From Spongiivirga sp046524175 (GTDB lineage: Bacteria; Bacteroidota; Bacteroidia; Flavobacteriales; Flavobacteriaceae), in contig NZ_JBEFZF010000001.1 in NCBI RefSeq assembly GCF_046524175.1, positions 620,001 through 684,000 on the forward strand: a stretch of DNA of 64,000 bases, given 5' to 3'. A model generated the notes under the pieces. The model worked only from the letters and a program-made list of their open reading frames with translations. It was not told the origin of the DNA and did not search any database. Position numbers and translations under genes: made by a program. Shown in pieces: positions 33,367-44,378 of the stretch. Numbering within the stretch: position 1 is the stretch's first letter; every line of letters begins with the position of its first letter.

Positions 33367-34713
33367 ATGAATAAAAAACTAACCATCTGGGCAATTACGG
33401 TTGCCCTCGCCGGCTTTTTATTTGGCTTTGACACCATAGTCATCAGCGGCGCCGATCAACCCATTCAAAAACTTTGGAACACCACTCCCCTTTTTCACGG
33501 AACGTTTATTATGAGTATGGCATTATGGGGTACTGTACTAGGTTCTATTTTTGGCGGCATCCCCACGAAAAAAATAGGGAGAAAGAAAACGCTTTTTTGG
33601 ATTGGCATCTTATTTTTCACTTCGGCTATAGGAAGCGCTTTTGCCCCTGATCCGTATACCTTTTCATTTTTTAGGTTTATTGGTGGCGTTGGTGTTGGTG
33701 CCTCCTCCGTGGCGGCACCTATTTATATCTCAGAAATAACGGGAGCGAATAATCGTGGAAGATTAGTAGCCTTGTATCAGTTTAATTTAGTTTTTGGTAT
33801 TCTCGTGGCTTTTGTTTCTAATTGGCTTTTAAAAGGAATAGGTGGAGAAAATGACTGGCGTTTGATGCTTGGCATTGAGGCCATTCCGGCATTACTATAT
33901 ACAATTATGGTGCTTAAAGTACCGAATAGCCCAAGATGGTTGGCCCTACAACGAAAAGATGATCAAAAGGCATTAGAAGTCTTAAAAGTGATTTATCCCG
34001 AGGAAGAAGCTATAGGCGAATTGAATAATATAAAGGAAGATTTGAATCAACCTAAAACTAGTGAACGCTTGTTTCAAAAGAAATACAACAAAATAATATG
34101 GCTAGGGTTTTTAATCGCATTTTTCAATCAGCTTTCAGGGATTAATTTTGTTTTATATTACGCGCCCAGAATATTAGAGCAAGCGGGTTTAGGCGGGCAA
34201 GATTCACTTTTCAATGCCATCGCTATTGGTGTAGTTAATTTGATATTTACCTATGTCGGTATTCGGTTAATAGATAAATTAGGAAGAAGACAATTAATCA
34301 TTATCGGTTCTATTGGCTACATTATTAGTTTGTTAATGGTTGGCTACTGCTTTCAGGCGGAACTGAGTCCTACGATACTCATTACTTTTATTTGCGTATT
34401 TATTGCTTCCCACGCTATTGGCCAAGGTGCTGTTATCTGGGTATTTATATCAGAAATATTTCCGAATAGGGTTCGAGCATACGGTCAATCATGGGGTACA
34501 GGAACGCACTGGGTTTTTGCAGCAATCATCACATTAGTAACTCCATTTTTTATCGATGATAAAGAAGGAATATTTAAGGACAATTTGCAGCTTATTTATT
34601 ACTTCTTTGCTGGAATGATGGTATTGCAATTACTATGGGCGCTATTTAAAATGCCCGAAACGAAAGGGGTATCTTTAGAGAAATTAGAAAAGCAGCTAGT
34701 TGATGAAAACTAA
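33367..34713 (+). CDS. Sugar porter, MFS family
   Basis: A 448-residue, 12-helix sugar:H+ symporter. The signatures are LFGFDTIVISGA in helix 1, GRKK after helix 2, FNQLSGINFVLYYAP in helix 7, DKLGRR in the repeat loop, and the C-terminal PETKGVSLEKLE. The following PfkB kinase gene overlaps it by 11 bp, so transport and phosphorylation of the same sugar, probably fructose, are likely coupled. Confidence 0.93.
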   Translation: MNKKLTIWAITVALAGFLFGFDTIVISGADQPIQKLWNTTPLFHGTFIMSMALWGTVLGSIFGGIPTKKIGRKKTLFWIGILFFTSAIGSAFAPDPYTFSFFRFIGGVGVGASSVAAPIYISEITGANNRGRLVALYQFNLVFGILVAFVSNWLLKGIGGENDWRLMLGIEAIPALLYTIMVLKVPNSPRWLALQRKDDQKALEVLKVIYPEEEAIGELNNIKEDLNQPKTSERLFQKKYNKIIWLGFLIAFFNQLSGINFVLYYAPRILEQAGLGGQDSLFNAIAIGVVNLIFTYVGIRLIDKLGRRQLIIIGSIGYIISLLMVGYCFQAELSPTILITFICVFIASHAIGQGAVIWVFISEIFPNRVRAYGQSWGTGTHWVFAAIITLVTPFFIDDKEGIFKDNLQLIYYFFAGMMVLQLLWALFKMPETKGVSLEKLEKQLVDEN

Positions 34714-35590
34714 ACGATCCGTTTGTTGTTTTGGCGAAGTTTTGTGGGATATGTTTCCTAGCGGCAAGCAAATTGGAGGCGCACCTTTGAATGTTGCGCT
34801 ACGACTTTCTTCTTTTGGTGTTAATACCACAATAGTAAGTGCAGTTGGCAAGGATGCTCTAGGAAATGAAGCCCTAGAATTTATTGACGAACGAGGACTT
34901 ACCACATTGTTCATCCAACAAAATGAATTATCAACAGGTAATGTCCCTGTGGTTTTAGATAAAAACGGAAGTGCGAGTTACACAATTGCCAAACCCGTCG
35001 CATGGGATCAAATAGCCTATGACAAGTATGCCGATCATAAAATTAGGGAGGTAGACGCACTTATTTACGGAAGTTTGGCTTGCCGCGAACAAGTGACAAG
35101 AACTACCTTGGGTCGCTATTTGACAAAAGCTCATTTTAAGGTTTTTGATATCAACTTACGAGCACCACATTATGAGAAAGAAGTATTGTTTGATCTTATG
35201 AACGAAGCTGACCTTATTAAGTTTAATGATGAAGAGCTGCCTCTTGTATGTAGTATGCAAACGAATACATCTAATATTCTTGAAGATCAAATTAGGTTTA
35301 TTGCAGATGCCACGAACACCCCAACCATTTGTGTAACCTTAGGTAACAAAGGTGCTATTTTGTATATGAACAATAACTTTTATAGACATGAAGGGTATAA
35401 AGTAAAAGTAGTAGATACAGTTGGTGCCGGCGATTCCTTTTTAGCAGGTTTAATTTATAAGTTATTAGGAAAATGTAGTCCTGAAGAAGCTTTAGATTTT
35501 GCTTGTGCTATTGGGGCTTTGGTTGCCTCAAAATCGGGAGCGAATACTGTATTCTCATTAGATGAATTAGAACAAATGAAAAAACGATAA
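34703..35590 (+). CDS. PfkB-family carbohydrate kinase (fructokinase-like)
   Basis: A 295-residue ribokinase-fold kinase. It has CFGEVLWDMFPSG at the N-terminus, the substrate-side GGAPLNVALRLSSFG, and the catalytic C-terminal motif DTVGAGDSFLAGL. These fit fructokinases of the PfkB group, which convert fructose to fructose 6-phosphate with ATP. ATG 34703 is preferred to the TTG one codon upstream. The gene overlaps the sugar porter gene, suggesting a two-gene uptake unit. The sugar is inferred, not proven. Confidence 0.9.
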   Translation: MKTKRSVCCFGEVLWDMFPSGKQIGGAPLNVALRLSSFGVNTTIVSAVGKDALGNEALEFIDERGLTTLFIQQNELSTGNVPVVLDKNGSASYTIAKPVAWDQIAYDKYADHKIREVDALIYGSLACREQVTRTTLGRYLTKAHFKVFDINLRAPHYEKEVLFDLMNEADLIKFNDEELPLVCSMQTNTSNILEDQIRFIADATNTPTICVTLGNKGAILYMNNNFYRHEGYKVKVVDTVGAGDSFLAGLIYKLLGKCSPEEALDFACAIGALVASKSGANTVFSLDELEQMKKR

Positions 35591-35602
35591 TAGAACAACC
35601 TA

Positions 35603-36652
35603 ATGAAATCCTTTCGTCCAATACTTATAGTTTTCTTATTAGTTCTTCTAATCATAGGTGGGTTTACCTTTTGGCTTTATCATGCTGTACATAGTCCTGT
35701 AACACATAGTAATGCAACGAAATATATTACGATCCAACAAGGTGCATCAACGAATAGTATTTTAAAAGAACTGGAAGAATATGATATATTACAAGAGCCT
35801 CTTGCAACCAAGATTTATTTGCGATTTATAAATAAGCAGGCTAAAATGCAAGCTGGAGATTACAAATTTCCATCTCCCATCAGCCCGATCGAGCTAATAA
35901 AACAGCTTGAACACGGGACAAAGCGAACAAAAACAATCACTATTCCAGAGGGATGGACCCGCTTTGAAATTGCAAAACGTATTGCAAAAGAGTTCCACTT
36001 AGATTCTCTACTAACTGAAAAAGGGGTTTTTGAATTGATGAATGACACTAGCCTCATCCAAGAGATTGATCCTACAGCACAAAATCTTGAAGGTTATCTT
36101 TATCCTGCTACTTATGAGATAGAATTGGGTGCCCATCCGAAGGAAGTTATTGCTAAAATGGTACAAGAATTTAAAATAATTTGGAAACCCGAATGGGAAG
36201 CGTTAGCTATACAAATGGGAAAAACTCCACGAGAAATTGTCATTATTGCCAGCTTAATTGAAAATGAATCAAAAATAGCTTCAGAACGTGATTTAGTTGC
36301 TTCCGTAATTTACAATCGCCTAGAGCAGGGCATTCCATTAGGAATCGATGCAACCAATGTATACATTGCAAAACTACTCGACCGTTGGGATGGTGTAATT
36401 CATAAAAGTGATGTCGAGGTAGATCACCCCTATAATACTAGAAAGGTTCTTGGTCTGCCACCAGGTCCAATCAGTTCGCCAAGTAAGTCCGCCATTGAGG
36501 CTGCACTCCATCCGGCTAAGACAGATAATCTTTATTACGTTCTAAATGTAGAAGCAAATGACGGTTCACACCATTTTTACGTAAGTAATGCTGAGTTTAG
36601 AAAAGGTAAAGCGGCCTATCAGAAATGGCTAAAAAGTCAACGAGATAAGTAA
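35603..36652 (+). CDS. mltG: Endolytic transglycosylase MltG
   Basis: A 349-residue inner-membrane lytic transglycosylase. One N-terminal helix (about 7-26) is followed by a LysM-like region (TIPEGWTRFEIAKRIAKE) and the YceG catalytic domain with the Glu of SLIENESKIASERD and the conserved GIDATNVY and YNTRKVLGLPPGPISSP segments. It cuts nascent glycan strands and so sets their length. It starts 12 bp after the kinase gene and may share its transcript, although the functions are unrelated. Confidence 0.95.
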   Translation: MKSFRPILIVFLLVLLIIGGFTFWLYHAVHSPVTHSNATKYITIQQGASTNSILKELEEYDILQEPLATKIYLRFINKQAKMQAGDYKFPSPISPIELIKQLEHGTKRTKTITIPEGWTRFEIAKRIAKEFHLDSLLTEKGVFELMNDTSLIQEIDPTAQNLEGYLYPATYEIELGAHPKEVIAKMVQEFKIIWKPEWEALAIQMGKTPREIVIIASLIENESKIASERDLVASVIYNRLEQGIPLGIDATNVYIAKLLDRWDGVIHKSDVEVDHPYNTRKVLGLPPGPISSPSKSAIEAALHPAKTDNLYYVLNVEANDGSHHFYVSNAEFRKGKAAYQKWLKSQRDK

Positions 36653-36716
36653 ATTGATCTATTTGAAATACCAATTACAACATTTTGTAACTTAAACACT
36701 TAAACTTTAACCAATC

Positions 36717-37622
<906 letters not shown>

Positions 37623-37652
37623 CTAAGGTAAAGCACAAACGAACGAGGGTTT

Positions 37653-38813
37653 TTACTTCAAACTCTTTAAAATAAAATCCAGCTGTTTGTTTAGATTGTC
37701 ATTGTGTTTAAAGGCATTTGAAAGGTATTTTGATGGATTCGCCAAACCTCGTGCTTGTAGCTTTTCGATCACCGGCAAATATGCTAAGGTAACCTTTCCA
37801 GTTAAGAGATTATTCAAATCTTTTCCGCTATGGTAGTGGTCATATACTTTTTTAAGGCCGGTTAGGTAGAGATAATCTTTTGTAAATCCCCCTCCACGAT
37901 GGACTCTTAAGGTAATAGTAAATGCCTCTTCCTTATTTACTTTATATTGACTATGCAATAGATCGAAGGTTTCACAAAAATTATAACCCTTTAGTAAACT
38001 ATCGGCTGCTAATACACGATACGCCAGTTCTTTTAATCGATGCATGGTTAAACTTCCTGACATATACTCGCTAAAAACAGCTAATCCCTCTTGGGTTTCC
38101 ACATTTTTTGGAAGTCCGTTTGAAAAAATCTTTAATGGTTGATTTAAGCCGTTAAAGGTGGTCACCATATGAACGCCAATCTCATGATTAGCGAGCACGT
38201 TAAGCATATTTGCACTAAACATGGCATTCTTTTTTAACACCAATGTTTGTGTATTGTTAAGCACCATTGCAGATGCGCTAAGTTTTGTGGATAGTTTTAT
38301 ATTAAAATCAAAACCATACTCTTTACCATACTGCCTGAAAAAAGCTTCTGCTTCTATAGCATCGTAAGCCGGAATCATAGTAGGATCATCACCATCATCT
38401 TCAAAGTGAAGAATAAATCGTGCATTCTCTACATCACGTTCCGTAGGTGTCCCGAAAGATTTAAGGGAGTTATAATAAAAATCCTTTCCCTTCCCAATGG
38501 TATCAATACATTCTATAAGTGCAGAATAATCATAAATAATATCACGGTATAAAGCACGAATGTCATCATCATCTATTCGCTCAAGCCGCATGGAGAATAG
38601 CAATCGCTGTAATTTATAAGCATCAAACTTGAGCTTTGGATATTTAAAAACAGGATTTGTCCTGTATTTTGAAGCAAAAAATGCTCTTTTTTCTTGTTCA
38701 ATATTAATGGGATTGACATAGTTGAGTAGTTCAATTTTTTGAACCAATCGATGAATGCCATTATCAATATCAAAAAGATCGGAATTTGTGGCTACATCAT
38801 AATCACGCTTCAT
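37653..38813 (-). CDS. DUF1704 metallopeptidase-like protein (QEGLA motif)
   Basis: A 386-residue cytoplasmic protein of the family named flavohaemoglobin expression-modulating QEGLA motif protein. The zinc motif HEIGVH lies at 210-215 and QEGLAVFSEY at 241-250, where Glu residues complete the site as in the related MATCAP tyrosine carboxypeptidases. It is the last gene of an operon with an ATP-grasp ligase and an N-formylglutamate amidohydrolase (8-bp gap). This grouping suggests synthesis and trimming of a small peptide or peptide tag. The substrate is unknown. Confidence 0.87.
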   Translation of the reverse strand: MKRDYDVATNSDLFDIDNGIHRLVQKIELLNYVNPINIEQEKRAFFASKYRTNPVFKYPKLKFDAYKLQRLLFSMRLERIDDDDIRALYRDIIYDYSALIECIDTIGKGKDFYYNSLKSFGTPTERDVENARFILHFEDDGDDPTMIPAYDAIEAEAFFRQYGKEYGFDFNIKLSTKLSASAMVLNNTQTLVLKKNAMFSANMLNVLANHEIGVHMVTTFNGLNQPLKIFSNGLPKNVETQEGLAVFSEYMSGSLTMHRLKELAYRVLAADSLLKGYNFCETFDLLHSQYKVNKEEAFTITLRVHRGGGFTKDYLYLTGLKKVYDHYHSGKDLNNLLTGKVTLAYLPVIEKLQARGLANPSKYLSNAFKHNDNLNKQLDFILKSLK

Positions 38814-38821
38814 AATTCTAC

Positions 38822-39649
38822 CTATTGAAATTCTTTATAAAAGGAATGTGCAAATGTAGGAATCATTTCCTTTAAATGTGCCTCGACCGAATGAACTACA
38901 TCTGGATAAATAACATACTTTTCCTCATCACAATACACCTTTGCAATTTCTGTTGCCAATACTAGAGTATTATCAAAGTTTTGCGTAATATACTTCAGAA
39001 AATAACCGTTTCCTTGGAACGTATTATTAATATCTGACGAACTTTTTATCCCATTTGGTAAACGCATTTCACCCAATGTTCCACTCCAGTCTTGCGTGGT
39101 TTTTCCAAAACGACCATTATCAATATTAGCAGTACCTAAATTCCAAGTAGGTACTTCCCTATCCCATCGTTTCCAATTATACGAATGCATGTCATAGACC
39201 AATGCTAAACCATATTTATTCTCAATAGTTTCAACAAGTGCTTGCACTACCTTATAAAAATTATAATGCTTTTGTAGGCTTAGGTTTTTTTCTTCGTCAG
39301 AAAGCGGATTTTTCCAAAGTTGCTTGCCCCAAGCATCCGTGTAAATAGCACTTTCTGGCGCGCGGTTAAGATCGTATTCAAATCTCGAATCTAAACCAGC
39401 TATAACAATAGGGTGTGATTGCACCATTTGCTTTGTACAAGGGTCTTCTTCATACCAACGCTCATATGTTGTATGCAGACAGTTGTTCCACAATGAACTT
39501 CTAAACTGATGCCCATCATGCACCGCCCCACATATATAATGAGAATAATCGGCTATTTTTAACGTAAACGAATAGTCATCTGAGACAGCTTCAAAGGTTT
39601 GCTGCTGCCTGATCTTTTCAATAATATCTTCAACCGATAATTTAAGCAT
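38822..39649 (-). CDS. N-formylglutamate amidohydrolase family protein
   Basis: A 275-residue FGase-like hydrolase. Conserved parts are AVHDGHQF near residue 40, the metal-ligand region LVYDMHSYNWKR and the C-terminal VVHSVEAHL. True N-formylglutamate amidohydrolases act in histidine breakdown, but no hut gene is near. It overlaps the upstream ATP-grasp gene by 8 bp and precedes the DUF1704 gene, so it more likely removes an amide-linked group from the product of that ligase. This is inferred from gene order. Confidence 0.85.
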   Translation of the reverse strand: MLKLSVEDIIEKIRQQQTFEAVSDDYSFTLKIADYSHYICGAVHDGHQFRSSLWNNCLHTTYERWYEEDPCTKQMVQSHPIVIAGLDSRFEYDLNRAPESAIYTDAWGKQLWKNPLSDEEKNLSLQKHYNFYKVVQALVETIENKYGLALVYDMHSYNWKRWDREVPTWNLGTANIDNGRFGKTTQDWSGTLGEMRLPNGIKSSSDINNTFQGNGYFLKYITQNFDNTLVLATEIAKVYCDEEKYVIYPDVVHSVEAHLKEMIPTFAHSFYKEFQ

Positions 39650-40673
39650 CAGTCATACTACTTCTTAAACGGGCACGACGATCAAATGCCTTTTGACGCA
39701 CGGATACTTCTTCCTCGATATAATCAATAACTTTTTCTTGAAGGCGTACTTTGTGTACTTTATTTATATAGTTGATACCTCCTGGGCTCATTACGTTTAC
39801 CTCTACTAACATCCCATTGATCACGTCAATGCCTACAAAATGAAGTCCATCTTTGCGCAACTTAGGAGCTATTTTTTTACAAAGTGCTTTTTCTTGTTTT
39901 GTGAGCGAATGCTTCTTAAATGAACCGCCGGCACTTAGATTCGAACGATGGTCGCCATCTCCAGGAACCCTGCGTATTGCGCCAATCGGATCACCCCCTA
40001 ACAAAAGAATTCGAACATCCCCCTGATCGGCACCAGGAATATAATCTTGCAGGATCACGTAATTAGAACTACCGTCTTTATTATCGATATAAAAATCAAG
40101 CAAGGAGCTAATATTGCTCAGTGCGCTTTTTTCTAATAAAATAACACCACTACCGCCAAAACCATTTAATGGCTTCATAATCATTCGTTCATGTTCACTT
40201 TCTTTAATAGTTTGCTTTAAATATTCCTTGTTTTTAGAAACATGCGTTACCGGAATGATCTCATTATTCGGATCATCAAAAGCGGCTGTATATATTTTAT
40301 TGTTTGCTTCACGGAGCCCTTCGATATCATTTACGATAAATGCATCTTCTTTAACCGAATCTAAAAAGTTTAGAACAATTGGATCCAAAGGTGGGTTTGC
40401 TCTCATAAAAATCACATCAAAACCCGCTAGCGGAAGCATTTTTTCTCTGAGTTTTGCTGTTTTATAAAACAGTCTTGGAGTATTAGAAAATTTTTCACCC
40501 TTGCCAACCAGTTTACAGAATGCATAAGCAACACTGTTACGTATCGTCAAGTTTGCTGGTGTGGCAACCGCTACTTTATGATTTCTTTTAAGGCATTCAT
40601 GAATTAGTGTCAAGGTAGAGTCTCCATCGGGTTCAATACTTTCCCAAGGATACATTAAAAAGCAAACGTTCAT
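39642..40673 (-). CDS. ATP-grasp ligase, glutathione-synthetase-like
   Basis: A 343-residue ligase of the GshB-like ATP-grasp group. It has MKPLNGFGGSGVILLEK (ATP-binding loop), ILQDYIPGADQGDVRILLLG, and the magnesium site VGIDVINGMLVEVNVMSPGG. Such enzymes join an amino group to an acyl phosphate, as in glutathione or peptide-tag synthesis. There is no gshA nearby. It is the first gene of the three-gene operon with an N-formylglutamate amidohydrolase and a QEGLA protein. Confidence 0.88.
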   Translation of the reverse strand: MNVCFLMYPWESIEPDGDSTLTLIHECLKRNHKVAVATPANLTIRNSVAYAFCKLVGKGEKFSNTPRLFYKTAKLREKMLPLAGFDVIFMRANPPLDPIVLNFLDSVKEDAFIVNDIEGLREANNKIYTAAFDDPNNEIIPVTHVSKNKEYLKQTIKESEHERMIMKPLNGFGGSGVILLEKSALSNISSLLDFYIDNKDGSSNYVILQDYIPGADQGDVRILLLGGDPIGAIRRVPGDGDHRSNLSAGGSFKKHSLTKQEKALCKKIAPKLRKDGLHFVGIDVINGMLVEVNVMSPGGINYINKVHKVRLQEKVIDYIEEEVSVRQKAFDRRARLRSSMTDA

Positions 40674-40811
40674 TTGTTATGGTTAATGATAGCAACTAAA
40701 AATACGAAAAAAGCTTATTACTCGACAATCGAGATTTAAATGCCTAGAAGCTTGCCTCAAAATTAAAATTTTGTTTCCGGTAAACGGCTCGGGTAACTTG
40801 CCTAAGATAAT

Positions 40812-42143
40812 CTACTTTACTTCATCATAATGATCATCCCACTCTTTAGGTTGAGGCTCGCCTAATTTTCCAACCGACTTGGCCACCACAGTAGAAACAG
40901 TTGCATCTCCAGTGACATTGATTACAGTACGACACATATCCAATGGTCTATCTACCGCAAATATTAATGCCAGTGCTACAGGATACAAATCTTTGGGAAA
41001 GCCTATTGCCTCCAAAACAATTACTAACATAACCATACCTGCACCAGGTACTGCCGCCGATCCTATTGAAGCCAATAATGCCGTTAGGACTATATAAATT
41101 TGATTGCTAAACGTTAGTCCTTCTGGCCACAAGACCTGCATAATAAATACCGCAGCTACGGCCTGATATAAACTAGTACCATCCATATTGATGGTTGCAC
41201 CAACAGGTAAAACAAAACTGGACACTTCTTTATCTACACCTATATGCTCTTCAACCCTTTCCATAGTAACGGGTAAGGTGGCAGCACTTGAACTGGTAGA
41301 AAACGCAAGCAATTGAGCCGGACTTAGTTGCTTTAAAAACCATATAGGATTTTTCTTTGTATATATTGATACCACTAATGCGTAAAAAACTACCATCAGT
41401 ATAAGACCAGTAACAACAACTAGCGAATACGAAACTAATTTCGCGAGTATTTCCGGGTCATCTGCCGTAACCACTACTTGTGCTAATAATGCAAATACAG
41501 CAACTGGTGCAGAAAGCATAATCAAATCTACCATTTTTAAAACGACATCATTCAAACTATCGAAAAAGTCTTTTAAGGGTTTTGCACGCTTCTCTCCTAC
41601 GAGTAACATTGATATCCCTAAGAAAATAGTAAAGAAAATAACTTGTAGCATCGACCGATTATCACTCATAGCCTTAATGGCATTATCGGGAACCATGTCT
41701 ACTAAGAATTGTAGTGGTCCGCGATCTTTAGACGCTTCAGCAATCTTAGACTGAAGGCTAGAATTATCGGCATAGGTTTCTGATAACTTTGCTACCGTAG
41801 CCTCAGAGATTCCTTCTCCGGGTTTAATAATGTTGACAAGAAGAAGACCAATGGTAATTGCAATAATGGTAGTACCAATATAAATACCAATAGTTCGTAA
41901 ACCAATATTTCGGAATTTAGATATATCCTTTAAGTCTGATATTCCTTTAATCAAGGATGCCAAGATTAAAGGTATCGCAATTAGCTTTAGAAGATTGACA
42001 AATATTTTACCAAAAGGACCGATCCAGTCAGAAGTAAATTCCTTTCCCCAATCAAAAGATGTCATTAAGAAACCAAATCCGATTCCTAATAACATACCTA
42101 TCAAAATTTGCCAGTGTAATGCTATTTTTTTCATATTTTTCAT
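40812..42143 (-). CDS. Dicarboxylate/amino acid:cation symporter (DAACS family)
   Basis: A 443-residue GltP/DctA-type transporter with eight expected helices plus re-entrant loops. Hairpin 1 has the serine-rich LLAFSTSSSAATLPVTM, helix 7 has NMDGTSLYQAVAAVF, and the last core segment has DRPLDMCRTVINVTGDA, which binds substrate carboxylates. It takes up glutamate, aspartate or C4-dicarboxylates with Na+ or H+. It stands as a single gene. Confidence 0.94.
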   Translation of the reverse strand: MKNMKKIALHWQILIGMLLGIGFGFLMTSFDWGKEFTSDWIGPFGKIFVNLLKLIAIPLILASLIKGISDLKDISKFRNIGLRTIGIYIGTTIIAITIGLLLVNIIKPGEGISEATVAKLSETYADNSSLQSKIAEASKDRGPLQFLVDMVPDNAIKAMSDNRSMLQVIFFTIFLGISMLLVGEKRAKPLKDFFDSLNDVVLKMVDLIMLSAPVAVFALLAQVVVTADDPEILAKLVSYSLVVVTGLILMVVFYALVVSIYTKKNPIWFLKQLSPAQLLAFSTSSSAATLPVTMERVEEHIGVDKEVSSFVLPVGATINMDGTSLYQAVAAVFIMQVLWPEGLTFSNQIYIVLTALLASIGSAAVPGAGMVMLVIVLEAIGFPKDLYPVALALIFAVDRPLDMCRTVINVTGDATVSTVVAKSVGKLGEPQPKEWDDHYDEVK

Positions 42144-42200
42144 TCAGAATTAAGCCTCTCAACTAGGTTCGAAAGGACATATCTTCAAATTATTGGGTTA

Positions 42201-43265
42201 TCACATTTTATTGGTTCTCGCCATTAACAAGTAATCCGCCAACACCATCGCCGCCATCGCCTCTACTATCACTACTGCTCTTGGCACTACACAAGGGTCA
42301 TGTCTGCCTTTACCTTGCATTTCTACCTTTTCGCCTTTATCATTTATGGTTTCCTGTTTTTGCATGATGGTCGCTACAGGCTTAAAAGCTACATTAAAGT
42401 AAATATCCATGCCATTGCTAATACCACCTTGAATACCACCGGACATATTGGTTTGAGTGCTGCCATCTTCATTAAAAAGATCGTTGTGTTGGCTGCCTTT
42501 TAGTTTACTACCTTCAAATCCGCTACCATATTCAAAGCCTTTAACAGCGTTAATAGAAAGCATAGCTTTACCAAGTTCAGCATGTAATTTATCAAAAGCC
42601 GGCTCTCCAAGTCCGACCGGAACATTTTTAATCACACAGCTAATCACCCCGCCAACGGTATCCCCTTCTTTACGAATTTGTTTAATATAGTCTTCCATTG
42701 TTTTTGCCATTTCAGGATCAGGACAACGAACTATATTAGTTTCTGAAAGACTTAAATCTAATTCCTGATAAGGTTTGTTTAGCACAATATTACCAACTGC
42801 AGATACATAAGCCTGAATCGTAACTCCTTTTAAAAATTGCTTAGCAATTGCGCCTGCTACTACCCTACTCGCTGTTTCTCTTGCCGAACTACGCCCACCA
42901 CCACGGTAATCGCGTACTCCATATTTTTTATCATAGGTGTAATCAGCATGCGACGGCCGATATTGATCTTTAATATGACTGTAATCGTGGGATTTTTGGT
43001 TAGTGTTATGTATGGCAAAGCCAATTGGGGTTCCGGTAGTTTGGCCCTCAAAAATTCCTGAATAGAACTCAACAACGTCTGGCTCTTTTCTTTGGGTTAC
43101 AATCTTAGATTGACCAGGTTTTCTTCTATCAAGCTCTTTCTGAATATGCTCAAGGTTGAGCTCAATTCCCGCCGGACAACCGTCAATAACGCCTCCGATT
43201 GCTTTTCCATGTGATTCTCCGAACGATACAAGTTTAAAAAGAGTCCCGAAAGAATTTCCTGCCAT
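42201..43265 (-). CDS. aroC: Chorismate synthase
   Basis: A 354-residue enzyme that converts 5-enolpyruvylshikimate 3-phosphate to chorismate, the last step of the shikimate pathway, with reduced FMN. Start 43265 gives the canonical N-terminus AGNSFGTLFKLVSFGESHG. An upstream in-frame start at 43316 would add 17 unrelated residues. Also seen are RGGGRSSARETASRV and the C-terminal GRHDPCVVPRAVVIVEAM. It is a single gene here, divergent from the LpxH-like gene. Confidence 0.97.
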   Translation of the reverse strand: MAGNSFGTLFKLVSFGESHGKAIGGVIDGCPAGIELNLEHIQKELDRRKPGQSKIVTQRKEPDVVEFYSGIFEGQTTGTPIGFAIHNTNQKSHDYSHIKDQYRPSHADYTYDKKYGVRDYRGGGRSSARETASRVVAGAIAKQFLKGVTIQAYVSAVGNIVLNKPYQELDLSLSETNIVRCPDPEMAKTMEDYIKQIRKEGDTVGGVISCVIKNVPVGLGEPAFDKLHAELGKAMLSINAVKGFEYGSGFEGSKLKGSQHNDLFNEDGSTQTNMSGGIQGGISNGMDIYFNVAFKPVATIMQKQETINDKGEKVEMQGKGRHDPCVVPRAVVIVEAMAAMVLADYLLMARTNKM

Positions 43266-43488
43266 TAAAATAGGTTTTACAACAAATGTAAATCTTCTAT
43301 TAAACAATAAAAACAAAATGTATGCATTTTACGATTCTTACAAGCGTTTGGGAAAAAAGATGTTTACAACAACTTTTCTTAAATATTTGGTAACATTTGG
43401 CACTTAATAACTTACAAAGGTTAATTGACAGATAAAACTGTGATAACAATTTTGTTCCAATCGTATTAGACATTTGTTTTCAAAACTG

Positions 43489-44328
43489 ATGCATCTGAAG
43501 AAACGTAAGTTAGAGCTGGTTGTACTCTCCGATATTCATCTAGGAACCTATGGATGTCATGCCGAAGAAGTATTATCTTATTTAAATAGTATAAAACCCA
43601 AAAAACTAATTTTAAATGGGGATATTATTGATATTTGGCAGTTTAGAAAGTGGTATTTTCCAAAATCACATTTGCTCGTCCTAAAGAAAATAATAGATCT
43701 GTCAATAAAGGGTACTGAAGTTATTTATATCACGGGGAATCATGATGAGATGTTGCGAAAGTTTGCCAATTTGACCATAGGTAACATTTCAATAACCAAT
43801 AAATTGGTTTTTGACTTGGACGGCAAAAAAACCTGGGTATTTCATGGTGATGTTTTTGATGCTTCAATTCAACATTCAAAATGGATCGCTAAATTGGGTG
43901 GTTGGGGTTATGATATTTTAATTGTATTGAATAAAATCATTAATTGGTTTTTGTTAAGAATAGGCCGAGAGAAATATTCGCTGTCTAAAAGAATTAAAAA
44001 CAGTGTAAAAAAGGCAATAAAGTTCATAAGTGATTTTGAACAAACCGTAGTGAATCTAGCAATTGAACAAGGGTATAAAACGGTAATTTGCGGTCACATA
44101 CATCAGCCACGATTAGTTAATAAAGTCAATGAAAATGGTTATTGTATGTATTTAAATTCAGGTGATTGGGTTGAAAACTTATCCGCCTTAGAATACAAAA
44201 ACAAACGTTGGAAGTTATACTACTATCATGAGGATAAGGTGCAACCATTTTATGCTGATCAGGAACTTAAGGATATGGATTATAAAGAACTCTTGGCAGC
44301 GATAACAATTACCAGCAAGCCGTCTTAA
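43489..44328 (+). CDS. LpxH-like UDP-2,3-diacylglucosamine diphosphatase
   Basis: A calcineurin-type metallophosphoesterase of about 279 residues. The five metal-binding blocks are present: LSDIHLG, NGDIIDIW, GNHDE, FHGDVFD and CGHIHQP. It resembles the Bacteroidota proteins that cleave UDP-2,3-diacylglucosamine in lipid A synthesis. ATG 43489 is preferred over a TTG 15 bp upstream. TAGACATTTG just before it may be part of the promoter. The family also contains phosphodiesterases of other substrates, so the lipid A role is probable, not certain. Confidence 0.82.
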   Translation: MHLKKRKLELVVLSDIHLGTYGCHAEEVLSYLNSIKPKKLILNGDIIDIWQFRKWYFPKSHLLVLKKIIDLSIKGTEVIYITGNHDEMLRKFANLTIGNISITNKLVFDLDGKKTWVFHGDVFDASIQHSKWIAKLGGWGYDILIVLNKIINWFLLRIGREKYSLSKRIKNSVKKAIKFISDFEQTVVNLAIEQGYKTVICGHIHQPRLVNKVNENGYCMYLNSGDWVENLSALEYKNKRWKLYYYHEDKVQPFYADQELKDMDYKELLAAITITSKPS

Positions 44329-44378
44329 AATCTGTTCATTGTTTTCGTACGTATATTGTTTAAAACATTTTTGTTCCA

